A stretch of DNA of 64,000 bases, taken from the NCBI RefSeq assembly GCF_018457175.1, contig NZ_JAGFNU010000002.1, positions 1 through 64,000 of the forward strand, written 5' to 3'. How positions within the stretch are numbered: the first letter of the stretch is position 1; each line of letters starts with the position of its first letter. The notes below the pieces were generated by a model. It was not told the DNA's origin. It saw only the letters and a list, made by a program, of their open reading frames with translations, and did no database searches. The DNA is from Pseudohalocynthiibacter aestuariivivens (lineage in GTDB: Bacteria > Pseudomonadota > Alphaproteobacteria > Rhodobacterales > Rhodobacteraceae). This document shows positions 8,655-17,451 of this stretch, piece by piece. Made by a program: the position numbers and the translations under genes.

Positions 8655-9527
8655 ATGAACAACCTGAACGGCATTTTGTTGATGATTGTCGCTATGGCTG
8701 GATTCACGCTGGAAGATTTGTTTGTGAAGCAGCTTTCCAGCACGATTTCAACGGGTCAGATTCTGATCACGCTTGGAGTGTTTAGTGCAACGATTTTTGC
8801 GTTGCTGGCGCATGCGAAAGGCCACAGTATTTTTGCCAGCCATGTCTGGTCTCGTGCGACTTTTGCAAGGGCAAGTGCCGAGGCAGTTGCAGCCGTTGCT
8901 TTCGTGACGTCGCTATCGCTTGTGCCAATTTCAACGGTTGCTGCTGTATTTCAGGTTACGCCCTTGGTCATAACAATGGGGGCTGCATTGTTTTTGGGAG
9001 AGCGCGTTGGCTGGCGCCGATGGGCTGCGATTATCGTTGGTTTTCTTGGGGTATTGCTTATCATCAGGCCAGGGTTTTCAGGGTTTGACCCATCTGTTCT
9101 TTTTGTCCTAATCGCGGTTATAGGGGTAACAATCCGGGACCTTATTACACGCCGTGTTCCAATGAATATCGCTTCAACCGTTGTTTCGTTTCAGGCCTTT
9201 TCGTCACTGATTATTGCGGGTGTCGTTTTGTTACTGATCAGTTCGGATGATCTCGTGCCCGTGACGCGAACAGAAACCTATCTATTTATAGGCGGCGTGA
9301 TCTTTGGTGTCTTGGGCTACTATGGAATTGTCGCAGCGACGCGTATTGGTGATGCGGCTGTCGTAACGCCGTTTCGTTATGCTCGGCTATTGTTTTCTCT
9401 TTTGGCAGGTGTTCTGGTTTTTGATGAACGTCCGGATCTTCTGATGTTGCTGGGCGCGACGATTGTAATCGGAACGGGCCTGTTCACGTTTATGCGCGAA
9501 CGTCGTCTTGCACAGGTCGCTGTTTAG
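8655..9527 (+). CDS. EamA/DMT-family transporter
   Basis: Integral membrane protein of 290 residues with about ten hydrophobic segments in two repeated EamA halves. It begins NNLNGILLMIVAMAGFTLED and shows the family segments FLGERVGWRRWAAIIVGFLGVLLI in pieces around residues 112-136, with a matching second half ending LLMLLGATIVIGTGLF. Such proteins usually export amino acids or other metabolites. AGGAAAA lies eight bases before the ATG. The gene follows the dehydratase by 200 bases but has its own structured leader, so it is probably controlled separately. The substrate is unknown; an amino acid-related compound is a guess from the neighbours. Confidence 0.85.
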   Translation: MNNLNGILLMIVAMAGFTLEDLFVKQLSSTISTGQILITLGVFSATIFALLAHAKGHSIFASHVWSRATFARASAEAVAAVAFVTSLSLVPISTVAAVFQVTPLVITMGAALFLGERVGWRRWAAIIVGFLGVLLIIRPGFSGFDPSVLFVLIAVIGVTIRDLITRRVPMNIASTVVSFQAFSSLIIAGVVLLLISSDDLVPVTRTETYLFIGGVIFGVLGYYGIVAATRIGDAAVVTPFRYARLLFSLLAGVLVFDERPDLLMLLGATIVIGTGLFTFMRERRLAQVAV

Positions 9528-9694
9528 GTTCCATTTCGTTTTCTGTTTCGGGATGTCGGTTGTGATCGAGGGGACGAACTCCGTTTGAAATCCTTGGCGG
9601 CGGCAGTATTGCTCCCAATTGAGAATAGTCAATGCGGAAAACAGAGAGTTGGCGCAGGGTCTAAAGCATAAATTTTCAAAATGCGGGGAACCCA

Positions 9695-10111
9695 ATGGTC
9701 GAGAAATCTCACACGACAGGGCTTTGGCCCTCACTTTACCAACCGTTCCAGAACATGGGCACGCGGCTTTCCGAATGGCTTGCACCAGCAGCAGAAGCTT
9801 CAAAGAGCGAAGACGCCTATACCATCGCGTTGGAGCTGCCGGGCGTTGATGAAAAAGACATTGATTTAAGCGTCGACAACGGTGTTGTGACCGTCAAAGG
9901 CGAAAAGAAAATGTCCCGCGAGGAAAAAAGCGATAGCTGGTACTTTAGCGAACGCCAGTATGGCTCTTTTTCGCGCAGTTTTCGCATGCCACCTGATGCA
10001 GACGAGAGCGGTGTTGATGCAGACCTCAAGGACGGTGTTCTGACAATCACAGTGCCAAAAGCCGCACCCGAATCAGAAACGTCCAAGAAAGTCGAAATCA
10101 AACGCGGTTAA
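9695..10111 (+). CDS. Hsp20/alpha-crystallin small heat shock protein
   Basis: ATP-independent holdase chaperone of 138 residues. The N-terminal arm carries GLWPSLYQPFQNM, then the alpha-crystallin domain runs from about residue 45 (ALELPGVDEKDIDL) to 130. The conserved DGVLTITVPK is near the C terminus. GGGGAA lies six bases before the ATG. It is monocistronic, with about 170 bases of leader and promoter DNA upstream. No clear heat-shock sigma-32 promoter or ROSE thermosensor could be confirmed there. Confidence 0.92.
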   Translation: MVEKSHTTGLWPSLYQPFQNMGTRLSEWLAPAAEASKSEDAYTIALELPGVDEKDIDLSVDNGVVTVKGEKKMSREEKSDSWYFSERQYGSFSRSFRMPPDADESGVDADLKDGVLTITVPKAAPESETSKKVEIKRG

Positions 10112-10254
10112 GGATTTACCTTCGGTCATAAGGTCAGTTTTCTTAAACCTACTAATAGGTTTCAATTTCTAATCAAGGCTTTTGCATACACAGACCAGCT
10201 GTGCCTCGACAGCAGTTTCAAATAAATCAAGGTAACCTTTAAGGGGATAAATTC

Positions 10255-10379
10255 ATAAAGAATTTTCTGCGTGGGCTCTTAGTCGTAGGTTTTTATGCGC
10301 TTGCGCTACTCAGCTAGCTGCTGACCCGCAAGATAGCAGTACGAATGGTGGCGGAGACTCCTCCTCTTCGAGCTACTGA
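10255..10379 (+). pseudogene. possible decayed small lipoprotein gene
   Basis: A strong ribosome site (AAGGGG, 10241-10246) stands eight bases before ATA at 10255, where ATG would be expected. The following frame reads KNFLRGLLVVGFYALALLS, a signal-peptide-like stretch, then hits TAG at 10315. In a second frame the sequence continues DPQDSSTNGGGDSSSSSY and ends at TGA (10377-10379), a tail style seen in tiny lipoproteins. A changed start plus a frameshift at the expected lipobox would explain both. It could also be chance, since the pieces are short. Confidence 0.35.
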
Positions 10380-10405
10380 AACCGCAATTTAGCTGGTAAA
10401 TTGCA

Positions 10406-11281
10406 TCAGCCGCTGCGTGCGCGTTTTTCGAACCGGGGCAGCATTGCGGAGAAATCGGTACCCTGACCACCTTCTTCTTCGACGAACTTTGCATAAAGTT
10501 CTGTCGCCGCTTTACCCATTGGCGTGTCGGCGTCAGAAGCTTCGGCTGCTTGCTGACTTAGCCGCAGGTCTTTCAGCATCAATTCGGAAGCAAAGCCCGG
10601 TTTATAGTCATTGTCCGCAGGTGATTGTGGCCCGACACCCGGTGCCGGGCAATAGGCGTTCATGGTCCAGCTGTAACCGGAAGACGTGGAGACAACATCA
10701 AACATTTTTTGACGATCAAGCCCCAGTTTGTCGGCAAGGGAAAAGGCCTCGCACGTGGCAATCATCGTGACGCCAAGGATCATGTTGTTGCAGATTTTTG
10801 CGGCCTGGCCCGCGCCAGATGCACCACAGTGAACGGCCTTTTGCCCCATAATGTCGAAAAGAGGGTTCACTTTGGCAAAACCTGCCTCGGTTCCGCCTGC
10901 CATGAAGGTAAGCGTGCCGGCGGCCGCGCCCCCGATACCCCCTGAAACAGGCGCATCGACGGCCATCAACTGGGTAGCTTCGGCTTGTTCGGCAACGGCG
11001 CGCGCGCTTTCGACATCAACGGTGGAACAGTCCAGTAAGACAGACCCAACCGACATTGCCGGAATGATCTCTGCCGCGACAGCGCGCAAGATCGCGCCGT
11101 TAGGCAACATGGTGAGCACTACGTCAGCACCCTTTGCAGCTTCGGCACCGCTTGCGGCTTTCTTAACGCCTTCGGGGCAGGGGGCGGTCAGATCGAAACC
11201 CGATACGTCATGGCCAGCGGCTGCCAGGTTCAGCGCCATGGGCGCACCCATATTTCCAAGTCCGATAAAACCGATTTTCAT
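10406..11281 (-). CDS. mmsB: 3-hydroxyisobutyrate dehydrogenase
   Basis: NAD-dependent oxidation of 3-hydroxyisobutyrate to methylmalonate semialdehyde in valine degradation. The 291 residues match the family. The N terminus is the Rossmann motif GFIGLGNMGAPM, the substrate motif is DAPVSGGIGGA (about 118-128), and the catalytic lysine lies in GQAAKICNN (about 170). The ATG at 11281 is preceded by GGGGAGTG; longer in-frame starts add residues outside the family. It is the last gene of a three-gene operon, four bases after the stop of the hydrolase gene. The next enzyme, methylmalonate semialdehyde dehydrogenase (mmsA), is not in this window. Confidence 0.93.
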   Translation of the reverse strand: MKIGFIGLGNMGAPMALNLAAAGHDVSGFDLTAPCPEGVKKAASGAEAAKGADVVLTMLPNGAILRAVAAEIIPAMSVGSVLLDCSTVDVESARAVAEQAEATQLMAVDAPVSGGIGGAAAGTLTFMAGGTEAGFAKVNPLFDIMGQKAVHCGASGAGQAAKICNNMILGVTMIATCEAFSLADKLGLDRQKMFDVVSTSSGYSWTMNAYCPAPGVGPQSPADNDYKPGFASELMLKDLRLSQQAAEASDADTPMGKAATELYAKFVEEEGGQGTDFSAMLPRFEKRARSG

Positions 11282-11285
11282 TTTT

Positions 11286-12320
11286 TCACTCCCCAAATTC
11301 CAACGCCACGTCTTTGACGGGCAATAGCATGCTCGTAACATCAATCAGCGGAACGGACTGCAAATCTTTGTGCTTCCACTGAGGATTGCGATCTTTGTCA
11401 ATGATTTGCGCGCGGATGCCTTCCAGAAAATCAGCGTGTTCCATAGCACGGTGCGTAAATCTGTATTCCTGTTCTAAAGCGGCGCGAATGGTGTCGAGCC
11501 CACGGACGCGATGAATGATCTCAACCGCGCATGCCATGGAAAGAGGCGCATTCCGGTTAAGTGCTTTAAGGGTCTCATCCGAAAACGCATCTTCCGATGC
11601 AGTCAGAGACCGGGCGATATCCGAAAGCGATTCACCTGCAAAATGTTTGTCAATTTCCGTTTTTTGTTTAGCGAAGGTGCTTTCCGGCGCTATCATTGCA
11701 AGGGTGTCAACAGCCTGAGGGTCCCCGGACTCTACAAGCTTGGCGATCAGCGCGGGCCATTCATTTTCCGGAATGTAATAATCAGAAAATCCAGCATAAA
11801 TCGCATCTGCAGGGCCAAGCCGTGCTGCGGTTGTGCCAAGGTATTCGCCCAACCGTCCCGGTGCGCGCGCCAGTATCAAAGAACCACCTACATCGGGGAT
11901 AAGACCAATGCCGACCTCTGGCATCGCGATCTGGCTGCTGTCACAAACAACCCTATGCGACGCATGGCACCCGACGCCTACTCCACCCCCCATGGTGAAG
12001 CCCTGCATCAAACTTACGACAGGTTTAGGAAATTCAAACATCTTGGCGTTCATGCGATATTCATCGCGCCAAAATTTTCGACCATAGTCAAAATCACCAT
12101 TTTTGCCGGTGTTATACATTTCTGTTATGTCGCCACCCGCGCAAAAGGCGCGATCTCCTTCGGCATCAATCAGAAGCAACTTGATTGACGCGTCGTCTTT
12201 CCAGCTATCCAGTGCTTTTTCTATTTTCAGGCACATGCCATAGCTAAGCGCGTTCAGTGCTTTGGGGCGGTTCAGGGTGATGCGCCCAACAACGCCTTCT
12301 TTGCGGATATTGATGTCCAT
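11286..12320 (-). CDS. 3-hydroxyisobutyryl-CoA hydrolase (enoyl-CoA hydratase family)
   Basis: Hydrolyses 3-hydroxyisobutyryl-CoA to the free acid in valine catabolism. The 344 residues and C-terminal HIBCH extension set it apart from ordinary enoyl-CoA hydratases of about 260. Crotonase-fold motifs: RAFCAGGDI (about 61-69) and the second oxyanion segment QGFTMGGGVGVG (about 105-116). MPEVGIGLIPDVGGS carries the catalytic Glu and Asp positions of HIBCH. The ATG at 12320 overlaps the TGA of the acyl-CoA dehydrogenase gene (TGATG), so translation is coupled. A TTG one codon upstream is a less likely start. Confidence 0.92.
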   Translation of the reverse strand: MDINIRKEGVVGRITLNRPKALNALSYGMCLKIEKALDSWKDDASIKLLLIDAEGDRAFCAGGDITEMYNTGKNGDFDYGRKFWRDEYRMNAKMFEFPKPVVSLMQGFTMGGGVGVGCHASHRVVCDSSQIAMPEVGIGLIPDVGGSLILARAPGRLGEYLGTTAARLGPADAIYAGFSDYYIPENEWPALIAKLVESGDPQAVDTLAMIAPESTFAKQKTEIDKHFAGESLSDIARSLTASEDAFSDETLKALNRNAPLSMACAVEIIHRVRGLDTIRAALEQEYRFTHRAMEHADFLEGIRAQIIDKDRNPQWKHKDLQSVPLIDVTSMLLPVKDVALEFGE

Positions 12321-13465
12321 CAACCGCGATCCGCAAGCATCTGGCGCGAAACGATCAGGCGCATAACTTCATTGGTGCCTTCCAGAATTTCATGCACACG
12401 CAGATCACGCACCAGTTTTTCGATGCCGTAGTCGGCGAGATAACCATAGCCACCATGAAGTTGCAGGCATTGGTTTACAACCTTTGAACCAGTTTCCGTG
12501 ACAAAGCGTTTTGCCATTGCACAGAATTTCGTTGCATCTGGCGCGTTATTGTCCAGCTTCCACGCCGCCTGGCGTAAGAACACGCGCGCCGCCTGCAGTT
12601 CAATCTCAAGATCGGCAATACGAAATTGGAGGGCCTGGAACTGGTCAATTGAGCGTCCAAAGGCTTTTCGCTCTCCCATATATGTCAAAGTCGCATTGAG
12701 GGCAGCCTGTGCAGCCCCGAGGCTGCAGGCAGAAATATTGAGTCGCCCACCATCAAGCCCCGCCATTGCATAAGAAAAACCGCAGCCTTCTTCACCGATC
12801 AGATTGGCTGATGGGACGATGCAGTTATCCATTTGGACCTGACGGGTGGGTTGGGCACGCCAACCCATCTTGTCTTCCAAACCGCCGAAACTCAGACCTT
12901 CCAGGCCGTCATCAATGACAATTGCCGAGATACCTTTAGGACCTTCACCACCAGTTCGCGACATTACGATATAGGCATCTGCATAACCGGCCCCAGAAAT
13001 GAAGGCTTTTGTGCCTGTCAGGCTGTACCCCTGTTCGGTTTTTTCGGCTCTTGTTTTCAAGGCAGCGGCATCTGAACCGGAACCGGGTTCTGTCAGACAA
13101 TAGGCAAAAAATGTCTCCATACTGGTCGCGCTGGCCAGATATTTTTCCTGTAAGGCAGGGCTTGCGAACTTGTCGATCATGGCTGCGCACATATTGTGGA
13201 TCGATAGAAAGGCGGCGGTTGCCGGGCAAGCCATCGACAATGCCTCAAACACAAGTGTAGCGTCCAGGCGCGAGAGGCCGGAGCCGCCGTTTTCTTCGCT
13301 TACATATAGGCCACCAAAGCCAAGCTCTGCCAGTTTTGGCCAAATGTCTTTGGGAATGGACTCAGCTTTTTCCCAGTCTCGCGCGAACGGGGCGATATGC
13401 TCTGCACCGAAGGCCTCAGCCATGTCAAAAATTGCGCTTTGTTCTTCACTCAGGGAAAAATCCAA
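12320..13465 (-). CDS. isobutyryl-CoA dehydrogenase (acyl-CoA dehydrogenase family)
   Basis: FAD enzyme oxidising isobutyryl-CoA to methacrylyl-CoA. The 381 residues have the three-domain acyl-CoA dehydrogenase layout: N-terminal helices, the middle strand domain with [13 protein letters not shown] (about 133-145), and a C-terminal helical domain. The segment [10 protein letters not shown] (about 363-372) includes the catalytic Glu position of short-chain members. Assignment to the branched substrate comes mainly from its operon with 3-hydroxyisobutyryl-CoA hydrolase and 3-hydroxyisobutyrate dehydrogenase. It is the first gene of the operon. The operon promoter lies in 13466-13693, shared with the divergent MCP gene. 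Confidence 0.88.
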   Translation of the reverse strand: MDFSLSEEQSAIFDMAEAFGAEHIAPFARDWEKAESIPKDIWPKLAELGFGGLYVSEENGGSGLSRLDATLVFEALSMACPATAAFLSIHNMCAAMIDKFASPALQEKYLASATSMETFFAYCLTEPGSGSDAAALKTRAEKTEQGYSLTGTKAFISGAGYADAYIVMSRTGGEGPKGISAIVIDDGLEGLSFGGLEDKMGWRAQPTRQVQMDNCIVPSANLIGEEGCGFSYAMAGLDGGRLNISACSLGAAQAALNATLTYMGERKAFGRSIDQFQALQFRIADLEIELQAARVFLRQAAWKLDNNAPDATKFCAMAKRFVTETGSKVVNQCLQLHGGYGYLADYGIEKLVRDLRVHEILEGTNEVMRLIVSRQMLADRG

Positions 13466-13502
13466 TGTCTGGCCCTCCTGTCAGCTAAAATTGAACGTTT
13501 GT

Positions 13503-13517
13503 TTAATTACCAATTAT
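13503..13517 (+). promoter_or_regulatory. CtrA-like half-site pair upstream of the MCP gene
   Basis: TTAA-TTACCAA-TTAT differs by one base from the CtrA consensus TTAA-N7-TTAA. It lies about 180 bases before the MCP start and 40 bases before the divergent acyl-CoA dehydrogenase. Chemotaxis genes are known CtrA targets in roseobacters, but the DNA here is AT-rich and one mismatch is easily met by chance. Confidence 0.3.
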
Positions 13518-13693
13518 TGCAAGAATTTTGCAAGGCAGGAATGACCACCCTGATGGGGCAAGCTCATTCTGCGCTAAAAACAACGTCTGGTTCTGCAACT
13601 TTAAACGATTCTTCATTCCTTGCCTTCATTGATCTGGGTGAAGCCGCTTACTTGGTTGCCTCAGCATTGCGATCGCACCTTTGGAGAGATTTT

Positions 13694-15853
13694 ATGAAAG
13701 TTCTCAACACTATCAGAATACCTGGAAAATTCCCGTTGATGATTTTGCTTATGATCTGTTTTGTGCTGGCTGGGGTTGGAGCCGCGACTTACGTGGCGGT
13801 ACCCGGGAACGTGGTTTTTTATTTACTCGTTGCGGCTGCTATTACGTTAACGGTCTGCTTTTGTGCTGCTGCGGTTTTTTTACGGCGCTTTCTGAATCAG
13901 TTTTTTGGGTACATTAATGCGATGCAAATCAGCGACCTTTCCGATCTTAGCGCTACACCAAAGGGGCTGGGCCGGAAAGACGGAGTGGGCGAAATCATAC
14001 GGGCTTTGAAAGATCAGCACCAGAAACCAACGAATCCGGAAAAAGCTGCTGTGGACAGTTTTATAATAGGTGCAGCGTTTGAGCATACGTCAGCGGCGCT
14101 GATGATTTTGGACAATGAGTTTAATATCGCGGGTCAAAACAAAGCTGCGACCCGTCTGCTTGAAAGCAGCAAGGACAGGTCTGCGATCGAGGCACAGAAA
14201 ACGGGCCAATCTTTTTCGAATGCGGATAACACGGGGTTTTTCCTGGGCGATTTATCTGAGCTACAACGCGCCGCAACAAAAGCCGAATCTTTGCCGTTCT
14301 GTGGTAGCACAAAATTTACTGAGAACCGGTATGGATATACCATCGACAAAATTACAAACGCTGACGGAATGCAGGTCGGTTGGGTGGTTGAATGGCGCGA
14401 TGCGTCTAAGTCGCTAACAAGTCGCGCGATACTGAATGCGCTGGAAACACATCAGGCGAGGGCGGAGTTTGACCTGACCGGCGCGTTTCTTGGTGTAAAT
14501 GCAAAATTTTTGTCGATGGTTTCTGTTTCGGAGCAATCTATCATCGGGTTGCCTCAGGACAGGATCATAACAGCAGAGCAGGTTTGCCTGAAAGAGGGTG
14601 AATCGTTTTGGGATGTGTTGCTTTCGGGGAGATCGGTATTTGGACGGTTTGAGGTAAACCCACCTGACGGGAAGGCCGGTTTGATCGAGGGTGTGTTTTG
14701 TTCGGTCGTGGACAGCGACAAAAAACCTGTTCGAATTCTTCTTATTGGAAACGATGTGACCGAAGCGCAGACACTAATGCGTCAGTCAGAGGGAGAGCGC
14801 GCCGATATGGAGCACGCTCAGTTGGAAGTGGTGGAGGCATTGAGGGTGGGCCTGAAAGCGCTTTCCGATGGTGATCTTACTGCTGAAATTGAAAAGGCCT
14901 TTTCCGAAAATTATGAGCAGCTTAGAGAAGATTTTAACCTTGCCGTAATGAAACTGCGGGATGCAACCCTGCGCGTTGCTGAAAATGCAACATCAATCAG
15001 AGGTGAAGCTTCTGAAATAACCAGTGCTTCCGATGATCTTTCTCGACGGGCGGAAAAGCAGGCGGCAACACTCGAAGAGACAGCGGCTGCCCTGGATCAG
15101 TTGACTTCAAGTGTGCGGTCCGCTGCGGAGGGAGCGGAACAGGCCAACCAGGTTGTTATTGATGCCAAAACCAACGCGGAGGCCAGCAGTCTGATTGTTG
15201 CGCAAACAGTTGATGCTATGGGAAAAATCGAAACGTCTTCGGGTCAGATTTCCAGAATTACAAGTGTGATTGATGACATCGCATTTCAGACCAACCTTCT
15301 GGCATTGAACGCAGGGGTTGAAGCCGCGCGTGCCGGTAATGCGGGGCGTGGGTTTGCGGTTGTTGCATCAGAAGTTCGGGCGCTTGCACAACGGTCGTCA
15401 GAGGCAGCGCGGGAAATCAACCAGTTGATTTCAGAAAGCGGACAACATGTTAAACAGGGTGTGGAACTCGTTGGTCAAACCGGGAAATCGCTTGAGCAGA
15501 TAATTCACTCTGTCAGCGATATTTCGATGCATGTTAACGAAATCGTGGTTTCAGCAAAAGAACAGTCTATTGGACTGGTTGAAATAAATACGGCTGTAAA
15601 TGAACTGGATCAGGTTACGCAGCATAATGCGGCAATGTTTGAACAGACGACTGCAGCGAGCCATTCTTTGACGTGCGAAGCTGAAAACCTAACGCAAACG
15701 CTGTCTCTCTTTAAAACACAAAGGCACATGTCAAACATCATTGCCCCGCCTTTAATGGGCAGTCGATACATTCGAGGATTGATGCAACAAGCAAAATGCT
15801 ATCACAAAATTCCGGTTCCGCTGTTGTTGCGGAGAATGTCGCTTACGAACTAG
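13694..15853 (+). CDS. methyl-accepting chemotaxis protein with PAS-like sensor region
   Basis: Chemoreceptor of 719 residues. Two membrane segments lie close together (about 14-33 and 39-61) with almost no periplasmic loop, so sensing is probably cytoplasmic. Two PAS-like regions follow (about 115-240 and 250-355), then a HAMP-like linker near GDLTAEI. The signalling domain has the hairpin tip [23 protein letters not shown] (in two pieces around residues 525-547) for CheA/CheW contact. No C-terminal CheR-docking pentapeptide is seen. The ATG at 13694 has GGAGAG five bases upstream; the open frame extends further up but over the promoter of the divergent gene. It is convergent with the che operon. 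Confidence 0.9.
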   Translation: MKVLNTIRIPGKFPLMILLMICFVLAGVGAATYVAVPGNVVFYLLVAAAITLTVCFCAAAVFLRRFLNQFFGYINAMQISDLSDLSATPKGLGRKDGVGEIIRALKDQHQKPTNPEKAAVDSFIIGAAFEHTSAALMILDNEFNIAGQNKAATRLLESSKDRSAIEAQKTGQSFSNADNTGFFLGDLSELQRAATKAESLPFCGSTKFTENRYGYTIDKITNADGMQVGWVVEWRDASKSLTSRAILNALETHQARAEFDLTGAFLGVNAKFLSMVSVSEQSIIGLPQDRIITAEQVCLKEGESFWDVLLSGRSVFGRFEVNPPDGKAGLIEGVFCSVVDSDKKPVRILLIGNDVTEAQTLMRQSEGERADMEHAQLEVVEALRVGLKALSDGDLTAEIEKAFSENYEQLREDFNLAVMKLRDATLRVAENATSIRGEASEITSASDDLSRRAEKQAATLEETAAALDQLTSSVRSAAEGAEQANQVVIDAKTNAEASSLIVAQTVDAMGKIETSSGQISRITSVIDDIAFQTNLLALNAGVEAARAGNAGRGFAVVASEVRALAQRSSEAAREINQLISESGQHVKQGVELVGQTGKSLEQIIHSVSDISMHVNEIVVSAKEQSIGLVEINTAVNELDQVTQHNAAMFEQTTAASHSLTCEAENLTQTLSLFKTQRHMSNIIAPPLMGSRYIRGLMQQAKCYHKIPVPLLLRRMSLTN

Positions 15854-15881
15854 ATCGCGAACCGGACACTCAGGATTGGAA

Positions 15882-15903
15882 AGAGTTTTAACATCAAAAC
15901 TCT
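15882..15903 (+). terminator. hairpin between the MCP gene and cheR
   Basis: AGAGTTTT (15882-15889) pairs perfectly with AAAACTCT (15896-15903) around a six-base loop, 28 bases after the MCP stop. The stem could end transcripts of the MCP gene, and its A/T flanks make it partly usable from the opposite side. The rest of 15904-16120 shows no gene. Confidence 0.5.
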
Positions 15904-16120
15904 CTTCGGAGCCTTTTCAAACCTACAAAAAAGCAAATTTAAACCTCAGTTCGTTCTCAAAGGTCTTGTGTTTGCTCATGGGTTCGCAAAGATTGAAAAG
16001 GTGATACTCACAGATATCATGGCGTCGTTACTGAATTGTCTCAAGCATTCCAAACAGGTTTTTCATTTGGTATGTGAAGTGCAGTTGCGCATTTCATCGT
16101 CTCCGGTGAAGAAAGAAAAC

Positions 16121-16957
16121 TTAAACGCTGTATCGACGATAGGCTGTCACCCCGGCACTTTCATAGGTCGTTTGTGACCCGGCTGGCAGTTTCTCTGCGT
16201 GCCCCAGAAACAGCCAGCCGTCAGCCGTGTTTGCCGCCTCAAAGCGTGGCAACAAGCAGAGCCGTGCGTGCGCATCAAAATAGATAAGGACGTTCCGGCA
16301 GAAAATTACATCAAAGTGCTTTTTCATCGGCCAGTTGTTGATCAAATTTAGCTCTCGAAAGCGGACTATTCTTCTGAGTCTGTTTCGAACTGTCATCTCG
16401 TTGATCGATGGTGGATCGTGATACTTGAAATATTTTAAGCGTTGTCCAGAACTTATTTCTGCCATTTCCGGGATCTGGTAACATCCATTGTGGCCAGTTC
16501 TGACAACATTTGGATCGATATCTGTAGCGAGAATCTTTACATCCAAAGAAGCGGCGTCGGGCGCAAGATCCAGCAAAGTCATACCGATAGAATAGGCTTC
16601 TTGTCCTTTTGAACATCCTGCGGACCATATTCTGACGCTTTCGCCTTTCCTTAAACTCGCAACCAAAGGCGGAAGAACTTTTTGGCGCAGAAGATCGAAA
16701 TGGTGTGGTTCCCGAAAAAACCGCGTCACGTTTGTTGTGAGCGCGGAAATCATGTGCTGACGTTCCCTGACAGCGTTTTTTTGTCTTAGAATGTCGCAGT
16801 ATTCTGAAAAGCTTGAGAGTTGCAATACACGGATTCGATTGGCCAGGCGGCTTCGAATCATTGGACGTTTTTCCTTTGAGAATGAGAGTCCGGCACTTGT
16901 CAGAGCAAGATTTGAAATTGCCTGAAAATCCCTGTCAGTCAAGATTGGGGCGATCAA
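16121..16957 (-). CDS. cheR: chemotaxis protein methyltransferase CheR
   Basis: S-adenosylmethionine-dependent methylation of glutamates on chemoreceptors. The 278 residues are typical. The N-terminal helical domain (about 1-75) is followed by the methyltransferase domain with SAGCSKGQEAYSIGMTL (about 112-128), the Asp of ILATDIDPNV, and DVIFCRNVLIYFD (about 215-227). The start is taken at TTG (16957), since the family begins within a few residues and no ATG fits better. It is the last gene of the STAS-cheY-cheA-cheW-cheR operon. No cheB or cheD follows it here. Confidence 0.93.
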   Translation of the reverse strand: MIAPILTDRDFQAISNLALTSAGLSFSKEKRPMIRSRLANRIRVLQLSSFSEYCDILRQKNAVRERQHMISALTTNVTRFFREPHHFDLLRQKVLPPLVASLRKGESVRIWSAGCSKGQEAYSIGMTLLDLAPDAASLDVKILATDIDPNVVRTGHNGCYQIPEMAEISSGQRLKYFKYHDPPSINEMTVRNRLRRIVRFRELNLINNWPMKKHFDVIFCRNVLIYFDAHARLCLLPRFEAANTADGWLFLGHAEKLPAGSQTTYESAGVTAYRRYSV

Positions 16958-16980
16958 AATAAAGGCTCTCTCGATTTAGC

Positions 16981-17448
16981 TTATGCCGCATTTGCAGCGT
17001 CGACGTTTACAATGGCTTTCAGATCAAGCACCCTAATCAGACGATCCTCTATGGTGAGAATCGCGGTTACAAACCTTTGACCTGAACCTGAGCCGATATC
17101 CGGCAAGGCCTGTTGGCTGTTTGTTGGTATGGAAAAAATATCTGAAACACGATCAACCAACAGCCCAACAATTTTGCCCTGTATTTCAGCAACAATGATT
17201 ACATTGCGCTCGGTCGCATTGATGGGTCGAAGTCCAAGCCTGCATGCGAGATCCAGTACGGTTAATATATTCCCGCGAAGATTGATAACGCCGTGAACAA
17301 AATCTGGCGCGTGGGGCAACGGTGTTGATTTTGACCAACCTCGAAGTTCGCGCACGAACATGACGTCAATAGTGTATTCCTGGCCGTTGACCCAGAAAGA
17401 TAAAAGCTCGGAATCGGCTGGTCTATCCAGTTCGTTTGTTTCGTGCAT
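16981..17448 (-). CDS. cheW: chemotaxis coupling protein CheW
   Basis: Adaptor linking receptors to CheA at the membrane array. The 155 residues form a single CheW domain: FWVNGQEYTIDVMFVREL near the start, the conserved HGVINLRGNILTVLDL (about 51-66), GLLVDRVSDI (about 96-105) and a final RLIRVLDLKAIV strand. It lies three bases after cheA and 23 bases before cheR, so it is clearly in the operon. Confidence 0.95.
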   Translation of the reverse strand: MHETNELDRPADSELLSFWVNGQEYTIDVMFVRELRGWSKSTPLPHAPDFVHGVINLRGNILTVLDLACRLGLRPINATERNVIIVAEIQGKIVGLLVDRVSDIFSIPTNSQQALPDIGSGSGQRFVTAILTIEDRLIRVLDLKAIVNVDAANAA

Positions 17449-17451
17449 TTT

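Noticed and set aside
9528-9694. Possible ROSE RNA thermometer or heat-shock sigma promoter before hsp20
   Set aside because: A TTGCT is present but about 80 bases from the ribosome site, and no convincing stem with the Shine-Dalgarno or sigma-32 consensus could be drawn.
10118-10134. ACCTT...AAGGT hairpin after hsp20
   Set aside because: Five-pair AT-containing stem followed by only a short T run; not enough to assign.
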